NCBI RefSeq assembly: GCF_026262505.1
Contig: NC_067203.1
Span: forward strand, 19,449,411 to 19,513,410
Source of the DNA: Trichomonas vaginalis G3
Taxonomy: Eukaryota; Parabasalia; Trichomonadida; Trichomonadidae
Direction: 5' to 3'
Length of the DNA: 64,000 nucleotides
In this document: positions 17,491 through 27,780 of the stretch, in pieces
Layout: each line of letters starts with the position of its first letter
Position numbering within the stretch: position 1 is the first letter of the stretch
Program-made: the position numbers and the translations under genes
The notes under the pieces: model-generated
What the model was told of the DNA's origin: nothing
What the model saw: only the letters and a program-made list of their open reading frames with translations
Database searches by the model: none

Positions 17491-17740
17491 GATGAAGTTT
17501 TGACAAAGTCTTTACGAAGAAATCTTGACAAAGTCTTTACGAAGAAATCTTGACAAAGTCTTTACGATGAAGTTTTGACAAAGTCTTTACGAAGAAATCT
17601 TGACAAAGTCTTTACGATGAAGTTTTGACAAAGTCTTTACGATGAAGTTTTGACAAAGTCTTTACGATGAAGTTTTGACAAAGTCTTTACGATGAAATCT
17701 TGACAAAGTCTTTACGATGAAATCTTGACAAAGTCTTTAC
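17491..17740 (+). repeat. 25-bp satellite, ten units
   Basis: Exactly ten head-to-tail 25-bp units, consensus GATGAAGTTTT or GAAGAAATCTT followed by GACAAAGTCTTTAC. The second half contains the near-palindrome GACAAAGTC. Unit variants alternate, so homogenisation is by blocks. Single degenerate units are scattered through copy A (about 6480-6555, 8460-8540, 10520-10545). Unit length is not a multiple of three. Confidence 0.9.
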
Positions 17741-17747
17741 GATGAAA

Positions 17748-17825
17748 TTCATGAAAATTCAAGAGGTGAAAAATGAGGTGAAAAAACAGGTGAAATCTCA
17801 CCTCTTCACCTAAAATATATTTTTA
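17748..17825 (-). repeat. Word-switch array 8, GGTGA type
   Basis: Directly follows the satellite. TTCATGAAAATTCAAGAGG, GGTGA words, outer TAAAATATATTTTT. Confidence 0.7.
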
Positions 17826-17861
17826 TTGAATTCTGTATAATATTCTGAGTAATATGACAGA

Positions 17862-17950
17862 TGTTTATATAACACTTTCTCCGGTTTATAGGACCTCTCT
17901 CATATTCTATCTTGTCATATCAAAACTCATAGTCATGTTTGTCCTCTAAG
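17862..17950 (-). pseudogene. Methyltransferase 3' fragment next to the element end
   Basis: About 80 bp repeat the 3' part of the methyltransferase gene (compare 16118-16205). In copy B the corresponding place holds the 3' end of the 36093-36971 gene, so the end of A has been rebuilt. Confidence 0.65.
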
Positions 17951-18011
17951 ACTTCATTTATACTAAACATCTTCAGGGCTAGAAGGCACGAAGTGCCTGG
18001 AAGCCCCACTT

Positions 18012-18045
<34 letters not shown>
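17951..18045 (-). repeat. Right terminal repeat of copy A with hairpin
   Basis: Matches both ends of copy B over ACTTCATTTATACTAAACAT, the hairpin and the T-run (18014-18045). The hairpin is at 17975-18007: outer GGGCT/AGCCC, inner AGGCAC-GAA-GTGCCT. Only about 95 bp are shared with B. Confidence 0.85.
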
Positions 18046-18047
<2 letters not shown>

Positions 18048-19344
18048 GAATATGAGAATGTGAGGTTGAGATATTTTGGGCATAAAATAATAACATTAAT
18101 GCCATGATTGATGCAGTGTTATGAAAATAAAAGAGTGTATAAGCATACGTGAATCAGGAAAATTTTCAGAATATGAACACAGTATAGAAATGAAATATAA
18201 TCGTGAAATTTATTGATTATAAAAATAATGAGCGATTAAGAAAACAGTTGCAGAGTATTGTTATATATATGATTTAGTTAATGATTTGGTAGAATAAATT
18301 AAGAAATACTAAGTAAGTAAAAATAAAAATAGAAATTAATGAAATTTATTGACAAATAATGTTGATATGAGAATCAGATATGAATAAGCAATTGATTATA
18401 GTATTTGCAAGATTGTCAAGATTCTATCGAAAAATTTAAAAAGTGTTTGAAAAACACGCAATTTAAAATAATAAATTCTATCAAAGGAATCGATTAGGCA
18501 TCATTTTATTAGATAAAATTGTAAACTTTATAAAATTTGAATTGAAACAGAAAAAATTTTATAGGATCCATCAAAATGTTGGGTTAAATTAAAATGCTTT
18601 CGTACAATAATTTATTAACATGCGTTTCTGATTAAAATTAACTATTTTTGGAAATAAGGAGGATTAAATTTATTAACGAATTTTTTGATTTCAATAGAAA
18701 ATTCATGACGAGAAAACAATTAGAAAATTATATCTCTATAGTGGTTCTTATTATGTGTTTACAATTATAGATATAATCTCATCCGTCCATGCATACTGTC
18801 AATTAATTTATCCAAAAAAATCCGTAAAATTTGAAATTTCTAATCTGAATTTAGTACCTAATCAAAACATATTTGTACCGAGCGGATGAGCTTTCAATTA
18901 TTCAGATTATTTGATGATTTTTGAATAGGATATTGTATATTTTGAACTCTCTCAAAAAATAAACATATTACATTAACTTTGAAAATCATGTTCTAAAACT
19001 TATACATTAATTTAATCTTTTTCAACAAAATTTCAATCAAATTTTGAAATATATACTACAAATGTAGTTCAATCACATTTATTTATTCCTCAAGATTTCA
19101 CAGTCAATTTAATATATCTGAACGACAAAATTAATGATAACAAGTTCAATTAGCTCCTATATAATAATCGAAAAATATTTTGTCTTTCAAAATTGTATCA
19201 TTACCAAAATATATATATTCAAAATTCTGAAAAGCACAAAAATTTCATTAAGCCGCTCATAAAAATTTGAATGATTGAAATAAGGAAAGATTTTGATTGA
19301 TAAAGAACATGTTTATTTCAATATATTAGTATAAAATATCCTAA
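18046..19344. other. Host intergenic, 1.3 kb, no gene seen
   Basis: AT-rich sequence with dense stops in all frames and no RNA gene recognised. Flanks the right end of copy A. Confidence 0.6.
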
Positions 19345-19638
19345 TCATGCAGATGAATCATCTTCTAACACTACATATTTAATATATTTGCTAATTTGGG
19401 CCCAATTATCTTGGTACCATTTAAGTATAACACTCTTTCTTCTTCGTGCATCACGGTCTAATTTGACTTGAGCGTATGGTTTAATTGCTTCTGCAATAGA
19501 TACTAATTCATCTTGAGTGATTTTGGAGCCAAAATGTTGGCAAAGGCCAGCCCATGCATCACTGCATTGAGGATTAAAGCCACTGACTCTCTGTTGGACA
19601 CGCGCGATTTCATTATCACGTTCTCGTTTTCTATGCAT
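19345..19638 (-). CDS. Small basic host protein, 97 aa
   Basis: Starts MHRKRERDNEIARVQQRV. Contains SDAWAGLCQHFGSKITQDEL and WYQDNWAQISKYIKYV, suggesting a compact helical domain, and ends in an acidic tail. The start is supported by TGTCACTTTTTAAT about 15-25 bp upstream, which matches the trichomonad initiator pattern TCAYTW. Function not recognised. Confidence 0.6.
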   Translation of the reverse strand: MHRKRERDNEIARVQQRVSGFNPQCSDAWAGLCQHFGSKITQDELVSIAEAIKPYAQVKLDRDARRRKSVILKWYQDNWAQISKYIKYVVLEDDSSA

Positions 19639-20757
19639 TATTAACTATTAAAAAGTGACATTCAATTTCAGTTTTTTATTAACTGATGTCAAATTTGTTC
19701 AAAGAGTTAAAAATGCTTCTGTATATTGCAAATATTAATGGAATTATATTGAATCAAAATGAATTTTATAATAAAAATTTCGAACCTTGCAATCCTTTCA
19801 ATTCAATTATTTTTGATTACAGCCGTCAGAAGTTAAATTCTCTTAAAATATGACTATACCATGCTTCAGATCTAATGATTTCTTGAGTTAATTTGACTCT
19901 TCACCATGTCAAAAAATTATCTCGGAGTAATGATTTCGGATTCGATCGTCCGGACTATCTTACAAGGAAGTATATGGCAAAAACTTTGCCCATTAATAGC
20001 TTGTTCAAATTCAATCTTATAAAAATAAGAAATCGATATTTGAAAACAATGAAAAGCTTGTCTAATGCACCAACACCTAAGACTATGCATACTAATGGAT
20101 ATAATCATAACTATTTCATATAATATACCCAAATGAAATTTGAAATCAAATCTGTATTAGTAACACATATATATTAATTGTTATTCTTTCTATAATATTG
20201 CATTTTTGCTAATACTAAGCGCAGTTTAGTCGATTTTTTCATAATTTTTAAAAAGATCGATATTTTAGATCAATTTGATATAAAATAATGTAATTCTTCG
20301 CTTTAGCATTTTTGTTTCTAAAAGTCAATTCTCCAATTTTGGAAAAAATGAAATAATTTCCAATCATAATTTCGCATTTTGAGAATACTTCAAAATTAGA
20401 AATGTCCTATTCAACAATGTCATATATTGTTGATCCCAATTGTTTGAATAGAAGCATTGTCCAAACGCGTCAAAATTTTAGTTGTTGTTATATTTTGTTA
20501 ATGGAATGACCACTGGAATAGATGAGTTTTCTGCACTCCACTTGTAAATATCAAAATGAACTAGCGTACAACTTAAATCATTATGGTTTAAACTATTTGT
20601 TTATTGTGGATTTTATATCTTTTAACAAAAGCATTATGAGATCATGAGATCCACAATAATAGACTGATTATAAGGGAATATCTTTTAATAAAAGCATTAT
20701 AGCTTTTATTCTTAAAAAATAGACGTGGAAAATAAAAATAAAAGAATAATTTATTTA
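19639..20757. other. Host intergenic, 1.1 kb
   Basis: Mostly AT-rich. A 38-codon frame starting near 19904 (MSKNYLGVMISDSIVRTI...) follows CTCTTCACC and could be a very short gene, but nothing else supports it. Confidence 0.45.
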
Positions 20758-23700
20758 TCAATCAACAATACTGTCTTCGTCTTCCGAGTCATCATCATCC
20801 TGTCTTGATTTTTGACCGTGTTGAATATCATCCTCTTCATCTTCATCACCTTTTTCATCATCTTCAGTCTTATTTTTGTCATCTTCTGTGTGACTTTCTG
20901 TGTTTTGTTCGTCCTCAGTTTTATTTTCATCTTCTGTTTTATTCTCGTCTTCTGTTCTGTTTTCATCTTCTGTCTTGTTTTGTTCTTCATTTTCTTCTTC
21001 TTCGACCTTCTTTTGCTTCTTCTTTGAAGGTCTCCTGATCTTCACATCAGCGTTCTTTAATCGACAGAAATCATCAGAAATATCTTCAATTAATTTCTTG
21101 TCAATCAATTTACGTGTGTTGACAATCATCTTCTCGATCTCGAAAATAAGTTGTGGAGCAAATTTGGCATCAAACTCATTTTGTTTGGCACTTTTATCTG
21201 GGTCACTTTTTGGTTGACTCTTAAAAGTGAACTGACCAGCCATTTCTCCGAATTTTCCTGTTGAAATTTTGAGGAGTTCAACGAATTCTTCGTCTTCTGT
21301 CACTTTCAATTCTTCAACTTTCTTGATGAATTTGTTGATAACTTTAACATAATCTCTCAAGAATTTCAACATTTCTTCGTAGTATTTCATCTGCAACCTC
21401 GTGTAATCAACTTCCATCAGTTTTATGCCAATTCCACTTAAATCTGTCATAAAAGTGGCAAATTCGTCGATTATTTTGTACGTTTTTTCAGAATTGATTG
21501 AGTTAACTTTGGAAATCCAAGTTCCCAATCCCCAGTTCACTTCACCTGTCAAACCGCTGACACATTGAATTATTTCATGCAACGGAGCTGAAGTTTGACC
21601 TTCTTCATCTAACAACCTTTCCACGATAGAATCTGACGCCATTTTCAGCCAATCCAATCTTGCACCAGGGCAAAAACATCTTGCGAGTCTGATGATGTGG
21701 AATGACTGTGTTGTATTCCTTACAATGAGTTTAGACATTAATTTTGTGATGCTTTCAAATAATTTCGGATCATTTACATCGAAGAAACTCAAATTTTCCA
21801 GTATTTTACAGAAATTGTCTGCGCATTTCGTTTGGTTCTTTTCTAAGAACATTTTAACATTAGAAAAGATGTTTCTTTGTGCTGATTTTATACCTTTTCC
21901 TGGTGTCAACAACTTCGATTTTTCCAAAAATGATTCAACAGTTTTTCTATCATAAGTTTCAAACACGAAACTGAACAATTTCTTGAAATTATCTGTCAAA
22001 ATTTCTGTCAAACATTGAGCGTTTTTCATTCCAGATGGTGCATCCAACCATTCAATCTTATCCATTGCATCAATAGTCATTTCACCCAAATCCAAAGCCA
22101 ATTTCAATCTGTTCATTCTGTATTCTAACCTTAAAACAGGTACATCATTTATTACTTCTTTCGTTCTTTCCAAAACATACAACTGTATTCCATAATGTTT
22201 AGTAATATCAGTGTTGTCACCTTTCAACAATTTATACATTGTTTTCAGTAATTCAATGTTCAAAGAGAATTTAAATGAATAATTCGACCTCATTTCTTTG
22301 TCTTTCCTCAATCTCTCACTTTCTGCAATCTTGTGATTCAACCTATCATATGTGTTGAATAATTCTAAAGCAGTTGTTACGTTTGTTCTTATTGAATAAT
22401 TGAATAAAACCGCCAAAACCGCACAAATAATATCTCTTTCTTCGGGTTTTCCTAAAACTTTCATTTCTTCAGTATAAACAACTAATTCAACTTTTGACAC
22501 TTTTTCGGTTATTTCATTGAAAATTTCTGTCAAATTCTGCCAATTTTCCTGGTCAGCAACGTTATCAGGAAGAATGAACAAAGTATCAGCGATTGACTGC
22601 AAAAGATACGGCAAATTCTTGGAAATATCCAAAGGAAATTCCTGATCTTTTTTGTAAACATCAGAAATTAATTGGTCGAACATATTACACGCGTTATCAG
22701 CCAAAGAAATATTTTGTTGTAACAAGAGAGGAATAAACATTGATGTGTCAGCTTGTACTTGTGGGGATTGGAAAAATCCTCTTTGTATCAATGAAAAAAT
22801 TTCAAATTGTAAATCTTCATTACAAACACTTTCCAATCTATTATTTGTTATGTGATTTGTAATGAAAGCCTGTGTAAATGTTTGTTCAGCTCTTGGCTGT
22901 ATTAAATAAAACATACAAGCTAAACCATTCAATTTAGAAGATTCACTTCTATTACAAAAACTTTTTCTACTTGACATCACAACCCTATCGACCAATGCTT
23001 GGTCATCAATTATCTTTGGAATAGCAACTCTCATTACTTGTTCCAAAGTATTTAAGTCAATGTGCTGCATCTGTTCAATGATATCTACCAAAAATTCAGC
23101 GGCTAAATGTGGATTATCAGGAGAATTCAAACAACGAATCAAAGAAACACAATTTGGCATTTTTAATAATAATCTTTGTACAATTTGTCGAAAAATTTCA
23201 GGGCATTCGACAGGGAAAACTTTTGTACATTGATCCAATATTTTCACGCCAATTTCTACTTGTCTATACGCTGGAGTTACGAATTGTGAAGAGCTTTCAC
23301 GTATTTTTGATGGCAATCTCTTCAAACTGGAATCGTATTGAGGAGCTTTATCAACTAAGTTGAAAGCGAATTCGATTAAAAATCTGATATTTGATTCCAA
23401 AGAATGATGTGTCAATTGAACAGTTTCAATAATTACAGATTCAATTGGTATTTCATGTAATTCTTCATTAAACAAATTATAAACATGTCTTAAATATCTT
23501 GATACTGTTCTCATCTGTTCGTCTTTTAACTGTTGCTCAAAATTACTATACAATGAATCATATATCTTTGTTCTCATCCTTGATAAATATAAACTCAAAG
23601 AAACAGCAAAAGGAGTGAAATGAGAATTCAATTCTGTTTTTGAACATAATATAGATGTAACACTATCTAAAACTGGTCTCGATGTTGATGCTACTAAAGA

Positions 23701-24528
23701 AATGTTCTTAATAAGCTTACCTTCCATTGTTTGAGTGTCTCTTGTTGATGCACGACTGTCTCTATCGATTCTGATCGCTGCATTTAAAATGGATTTCATG
23801 CATTTGGGTGTGAGTTTCTTGGATTGCCTCAATGGTTGGAAAATCTTAAGAGCAATGTCCGGGAGATCACTGAAATACGATTGGCTGTTGATGTGGTCGA
23901 TCATTCGCTCGAGATCGGCTTCTTTCATAGGAATTTCGGAAAATAAGTCGGCAAGATAAGGAAGTAAAGAAAGAGGAGGTTGGTCATCGAATATTTTGTT
24001 GATAAACTCTTGACAAATGTCTTTGCTTGACTTCTCTTCTTCGCCTGAAGTGATTTTGACATTTTCATTGTATAATTTGTTGAATAATGCTGGTATGATG
24101 GAGATAAGCTTTTCTTCTATCAATTCGTAGTTCTCTTTTTCGGGATTTATCTTCTTTGCTTGCTCCCAAATAACATCCATCATTTTTGATATCATTTTAG
24201 GAGCACAGATCTGTGGAATCAGCTTTCTGAGTACTGTAGAGAATAAATCGCCTTTCTCTGGTGAACTGAACTTCCATTTTATGATGTTTTGTAAAGAACA
24301 TTTGATAGTTGAAATGGTTAGGTTCCTTTTCTCTTCTGGAATGGATTCTAGTATGGCTCGAAGAACAACATCTGGCTGAATATCGTTCTGTATCGCAAAA
24401 TCTAAATAAGCTTTTATTGATTTTTCATCTAATCCGTTTCCGATTTCCAGAAGATCGTTATCGTTGCCGAATCTGTCAAGTTTCTTCTGATAGGCGTCAA
24501 TAATCTTCTTAACATCATCGGCATTCAT
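20758..24528 (-). CDS. FANCI: FANCI-like Fanconi anaemia DNA-repair protein
   Basis: 1256 residues, close to the ~1330 of animal FANCI. Helical-repeat protein throughout. The middle (about residues 515-740) follows the FANCI order: a Lys-bearing helix, an LQFEIFSLIQRGFFQ-type helix, then TEKVSKVELVVY, DIICAVLAVLFNYSI and LFNTYDRLNHKI. FANCI pairs with FANCD2 on damaged DNA and is mono-ubiquitinated on one lysine (K523 in human). K532 here (codon 22933-22935, SESSKLNGLA) falls at about the same place. The C-terminus has a basic nuclear-signal-like patch (KIRRPSKKKQKK) and KTEDEN repeats in a long acidic tail. Divergent from the UBA2 gene. Confidence 0.72.
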   Translation of the reverse strand: MNADDVKKIIDAYQKKLDRFGNDNDLLEIGNGLDEKSIKAYLDFAIQNDIQPDVVLRAILESIPEEKRNLTISTIKCSLQNIIKWKFSSPEKGDLFSTVLRKLIPQICAPKMISKMMDVIWEQAKKINPEKENYELIEEKLISIIPALFNKLYNENVKITSGEEEKSSKDICQEFINKIFDDQPPLSLLPYLADLFSEIPMKEADLERMIDHINSQSYFSDLPDIALKIFQPLRQSKKLTPKCMKSILNAAIRIDRDSRASTRDTQTMEGKLIKNISLVASTSRPVLDSVTSILCSKTELNSHFTPFAVSLSLYLSRMRTKIYDSLYSNFEQQLKDEQMRTVSRYLRHVYNLFNEELHEIPIESVIIETVQLTHHSLESNIRFLIEFAFNLVDKAPQYDSSLKRLPSKIRESSSQFVTPAYRQVEIGVKILDQCTKVFPVECPEIFRQIVQRLLLKMPNCVSLIRCLNSPDNPHLAAEFLVDIIEQMQHIDLNTLEQVMRVAIPKIIDDQALVDRVVMSSRKSFCNRSESSKLNGLACMFYLIQPRAEQTFTQAFITNHITNNRLESVCNEDLQFEIFSLIQRGFFQSPQVQADTSMFIPLLLQQNISLADNACNMFDQLISDVYKKDQEFPLDISKNLPYLLQSIADTLFILPDNVADQENWQNLTEIFNEITEKVSKVELVVYTEEMKVLGKPEERDIICAVLAVLFNYSIRTNVTTALELFNTYDRLNHKIAESERLRKDKEMRSNYSFKFSLNIELLKTMYKLLKGDNTDITKHYGIQLYVLERTKEVINDVPVLRLEYRMNRLKLALDLGEMTIDAMDKIEWLDAPSGMKNAQCLTEILTDNFKKLFSFVFETYDRKTVESFLEKSKLLTPGKGIKSAQRNIFSNVKMFLEKNQTKCADNFCKILENLSFFDVNDPKLFESITKLMSKLIVRNTTQSFHIIRLARCFCPGARLDWLKMASDSIVERLLDEEGQTSAPLHEIIQCVSGLTGEVNWGLGTWISKVNSINSEKTYKIIDEFATFMTDLSGIGIKLMEVDYTRLQMKYYEEMLKFLRDYVKVINKFIKKVEELKVTEDEEFVELLKISTGKFGEMAGQFTFKSQPKSDPDKSAKQNEFDAKFAPQLIFEIEKMIVNTRKLIDKKLIEDISDDFCRLKNADVKIRRPSKKKQKKVEEEENEEQNKTEDENRTEDENKTEDENKTEDEQNTESHTEDDKNKTEDDEKGDEDEEDDIQHGQKSRQDDDDSEDEDSIVD

Positions 24529-25060
24529 TGGAATTTAAAAAATTTAGTTCGAAAAAAAGTGCTAAAAGGGAACTTCCCTTTGACAACGATGATATTAATT
24601 CTGGCCAAAATGGTAAAAATATATTTTACAAATGAAAAATATTAATGTTTGTCATGGTTTTGATCAGTTTACACTAATTTTCAAGAATAATTTTGTTCAA
24701 TTTATAGCATAACATTAAAGCATCGTGGTGACAAGAATACCTCTAGAAAATAAATGTATTCTTTGTATATTTAAGTCCAATATGTAATTCAATTAAACAA
24801 AATTGAATCCAAAAATCACAAATTCTAGCCTTGGCAGAAAATACTCCTATTCTTTAATTATACCAGTTATGGTAAGAGTTAAATAACATTATGAGTATGA
24901 GCAAAGCCGAATAAAAAATAAAACAATGTTATTTAAAGTGCAAGTCATCAATTGGGAACAAAACTATTTCACTTATGCACAGTATTTATAGATTTGCATA
25001 GACAAAGTTTCCAAATAGTTTATGTGGAGAATTGGGGAGAAAAAAAATGTCAATTTTTTT
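24529..25060. promoter_or_regulatory. Divergent FANCI/UBA2 promoter region, 530 bp
   Basis: Contains AGCACTTTTTTTCG (sense to the FANCI gene) about 30 bp before its start, a relative of the GTCACTTTT motif seen at other starts. No gene. Confidence 0.45.
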
Positions 25061-26515
25061 ATGGATTTTGATAAATCTCCCAACATTTTACTTGTTGGAG
25101 CAGGTGGAATTGGATGTGAAATCATCAAATCCCTTGCTATTGATGGAGTTTATCGTATTACTGTTGTAGATTTCGATACAATCTCGTTATCAAATTTATC
25201 TCGCCAATTCTTCTATAGCGAAGATGATATTGGCAAAGAAAAATCTATCAGACTTGCAGAAAATGCAATGAAAAGATATCCAAATTTACAAATTACTGGA
25301 ATTTCAGGAAATGTTCTTGATTCCAGTTTTGATCCTGATTTTATTGACCAGTTTGACTTTGTTTTCTGCGGTGTTGACAATATTGATGCAAGAATGCGTA
25401 TCAGTCAGCTTTGTGTCATTACTCAAACTCCTTTTATTGATTGTGCGTCATCAGGAAAGCATGCTCAATCAGTACCTACTATACCATTCAAATCTGCATG
25501 CTATGTTTGCAGCCCTGTTGCTGCTCCTTCCGGTCCAAAAGTTACCTGTACAATCAGATCTACTCCTCAAACAATAGAGCATTGTTCAGCCTGGTCATTC
25601 CACCTCTTCAACGCCGTATTTAGTGGTCAAGGCTCGAATGATGTCATTTCTGTTGACAATCTCGAACCACAAGCTTTATATGATAATGTATTTGTCAAAA
25701 GAATCGAAGAACTACGCTCGAAAACAGAGATATGGAAACATAGAGTACCTCCTGATCCATATCCCGCCAAAGTTACTCCAAACCATGAACCAATTACTCG
25801 ACCATGTGATAAATGGACACTTGAAGAGTCATGTGGTGTTTTTGCAGACGTTGTTTCACGTTTGTCACCACCTTTGGTATTCGATAAGGACGATGATGAT
25901 CATTTAGCATTCGCAACCGCAGCAACTAATTTACAAAGTCATTGTTTCCATATAAACAAAGCTGTTTCTATGTTTGAAAACAAAGGATTAGTTGCTGTTG
26001 TTGTTCCTGCTTTAGCCACAACTAACTCGATTATATCAGGTATCGCAGTTCAACAGATGAAACAGATGTTTACGGAAAACAAATTAAATGTCAAATCTGT
26101 TTGGATGTCTAATTCATTAAACGGTCCAAAACTTACTCCTGTTAAATTGGAGCCTCCTTCAAAGACATGTTCTATTTGCGGATATGAAGTGTGGCATGTA
26201 CAATGCGATTACACTAAAACAATGATTTCTGAAGTTGCAAAATCAACAGGAATTAATTCTCCTTCGATCTTGCTTGGAAATAACATTATTTATGATTGCG
26301 AAGACACTGATGATAAGAAGATTAGCGAACTTGAAGGTATAGGAAACTCTGTTATATTAGTTGCAAATGATATTGATGATCCTGAAGTCAGAAAACACAT
26401 TTTGTTGAGAAATAGAAATGTTGATTTCAATGCTGAAAAAGTTCATGATCAATTGTATGTCAAACCAGAAAGTGACAATGAATGTGACTATTCTGACATC
26501 GAAATTATTGGATAA
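25061..26515 (+). CDS. UBA2: SUMO-activating enzyme subunit 2
   Basis: 484 residues from the ATG at 25061. An upstream in-frame ATG at 25022 adds 13 poor residues and is less likely. The nucleotide-binding Rossmann motif LLVGAGGIGCEIIKSL, the SRQFFYSEDDIGKEKS segment, and the catalytic cysteine C163 in VTCTIRSTPQ identify the E1 subunit that forms the SUMO thioester. Two Cys pairs (CYVC and CSIC) form the usual zinc site. The C-terminus ends YSDIEIIG after acidic residues, like a SUMO-interacting motif. Shorter than the human protein (640 aa), chiefly after the ubiquitin-fold domain. Confidence 0.92.
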   Translation: MDFDKSPNILLVGAGGIGCEIIKSLAIDGVYRITVVDFDTISLSNLSRQFFYSEDDIGKEKSIRLAENAMKRYPNLQITGISGNVLDSSFDPDFIDQFDFVFCGVDNIDARMRISQLCVITQTPFIDCASSGKHAQSVPTIPFKSACYVCSPVAAPSGPKVTCTIRSTPQTIEHCSAWSFHLFNAVFSGQGSNDVISVDNLEPQALYDNVFVKRIEELRSKTEIWKHRVPPDPYPAKVTPNHEPITRPCDKWTLEESCGVFADVVSRLSPPLVFDKDDDDHLAFATAATNLQSHCFHINKAVSMFENKGLVAVVVPALATTNSIISGIAVQQMKQMFTENKLNVKSVWMSNSLNGPKLTPVKLEPPSKTCSICGYEVWHVQCDYTKTMISEVAKSTGINSPSILLGNNIIYDCEDTDDKKISELEGIGNSVILVANDIDDPEVRKHILLRNRNVDFNAEKVHDQLYVKPESDNECDYSDIEIIG

Positions 26516-27054
26516 ACTATTTATATAGATATAATAAATTTTTTCTTCTTCTTCCGTTAAGTGTGGCTTCACTATATTCAATCCTTGGTGAAAAAATTTT
26601 TCTTCAATACATTATAAGTTGATTCTTGGTCGGTTTTACTTTTGAAGAATTCGTTGAAAGCCAAAGGAAAATTGGATCTAAAATCCCTTTTTCTAATGAT
26701 ACCAAAGCGCTTTTATTCAGCACAATTATCTTCTCTATATGAACAAGTCTAATTTGGAAACCTTTTTAGGTAACTTTATTCAGTGTCAGTGCCTGAACAA
26801 CTGGTTTTATTTCCACAGAAGTAGATGAAATATATTTACTATCTCACTATAAATTATCTTTAGTATTTCTTTTTAAAATGGATACAATAACAACAACTCA
26901 TATTGAAAATTTAAAATCAAAATCTCATTCTTGCTTGAATAAGTTGGGAAATTCACTAAAATCACTAAAGATCATCAATTTCGCTAAAATAAGGTATGCT
27001 TTAGAATTTGATGCACTTTTTGTTTCGTTTTTTCTAAAAAAAAAATTATAGAAA
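26516..27054. other. Host intergenic, 540 bp
   Basis: No gene. GATGCACTTTTTGTTTCG about 40 bp before the next start resembles the CACTTTT start-proximal motif. Confidence 0.45.
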
Positions 27055-27780
27055 ATGAGTAGAAACGTAACAGTGATAAATGATGATGCAAATGATGACC
27101 AAATGGCTGCTGATGCATTAAGAAGGAATTTTCCAATACCACGAAGCGATCAAATCGACAATCCTTGCAATCCTTATATTCCTGATGTTCAAGTCGAACC
27201 AAAACCAATGGATGTCGATAAATTCAAGCTTCTATATCACATTTCTCATGCTCAGGTTACTCCTCCTGATGAAAATATTGCCCTAGAACATACAGAATTA
27301 TATCAATTATTATTGCAATCATTTAATGAAGGAAACGATGAAAATTTGCAAGAGCACATTATAAGAAAATACTTACTTCTAGCGCAATCTCGATTTTTCG
27401 AACTGACAAATACAAAATCTTTAATTCAAATCGGAATTATGCATGGAGATTTACTTGATTTAGCCGAAAAGCTCGATAGCAGTCAAAAATATCCAGGGTT
27501 ATCAGATTTTTGCAACATGTTACTTGGTGAAACTTTCGATTTGTTTAGTAGTACAATTTCTCAAATTGCTAAGAGGCAATATTGGAGTCAATCAGCCTCT
27601 GCATCTGATTTGATAAGTAAAGTATTACAGAGAGAGCTTATGAACTTAAGAACAACTCCAGTTAATAATATGATGATTTTATCAAGTTGCCTTGTTCGCA
27701 GATCAATAGAGAGTGCTCCAGAAAATGATAGAAATACAATTCTTGAATGGGCTGCAAAAGAGCACATTTCTGTCAAATAA
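27055..27780 (+). CDS. Unknown helical host protein, 241 aa
   Basis: Starts MSRNVTVINDDANDDQMAAD. A Pro/Asp-rich N-terminal 60 residues is followed by predicted helices to the end (KLLYHISHAQVTPPDEN, IIRKYLLLAQSRFFEL, SDLISKVLQRELMNLR). No signal peptide, membrane segment or known motif. The helical-hairpin pattern could suit a scaffold or complex subunit. Function not recognised. Confidence 0.6.
   Translation: MSRNVTVINDDANDDQMAADALRRNFPIPRSDQIDNPCNPYIPDVQVEPKPMDVDKFKLLYHISHAQVTPPDENIALEHTELYQLLLQSFNEGNDENLQEHIIRKYLLLAQSRFFELTNTKSLIQIGIMHGDLLDLAEKLDSSQKYPGLSDFCNMLLGETFDLFSSTISQIAKRQYWSQSASASDLISKVLQRELMNLRTTPVNNMMILSSCLVRRSIESAPENDRNTILEWAAKEHISVK

Larger units (their letters stand above)
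16900..17860. other. Non-coding repeat field at right side of copy A
   Basis: No gene. Holds scattered GTAAAGACTTTGTTGAGATTTCTTC units (about 16953-17045 and 17126-17245), word-switch arrays and the perfect ten-unit satellite. In copy B the methyltransferase is followed almost directly by the terminal repeat, so this block is specific to A. Confidence 0.7.
1..18045. mobile_element. Maverick/Polinton copy A (right part; left end outside window)
   Basis: Large virus-like DNA element of the Maverick/Polinton class. It is recognised by its retroviral-type integrase, packaging ATPase, collar fibre and methyltransferase genes and by a right end matching the ends of copy B. It ends in a T-run at 18014-18045. 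Capsid and polymerase genes are not visible in this part. An inverted duplication (arms 1-2357 and 9821-12178) gives two outward-facing integrase copies. The element is broken, with at least five damaged genes, but its intact genes are near-identical to copy B, so it is probably young. Family assignment is sure. How the inverted arrangement arose is inference. Confidence 0.9.

Noticed and set aside
17491-17740. Possible CRISPR array
   Set aside because: The 25-bp units are contiguous without unique spacers, and the DNA is eukaryotic. It is a tandem satellite.
1-18045. Retrovirus or LTR element suggested by the integrase
   Set aside because: No reverse transcriptase or LTRs. Capsid, packaging ATPase, family B polymerase and TIRs identify a Maverick/Polinton.
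20805-21217. Forward Phe/Ser-rich open frames opposite the FANCI tail
   Set aside because: They are mirror products of the Glu/Lys-rich acidic repeat on the reverse strand.
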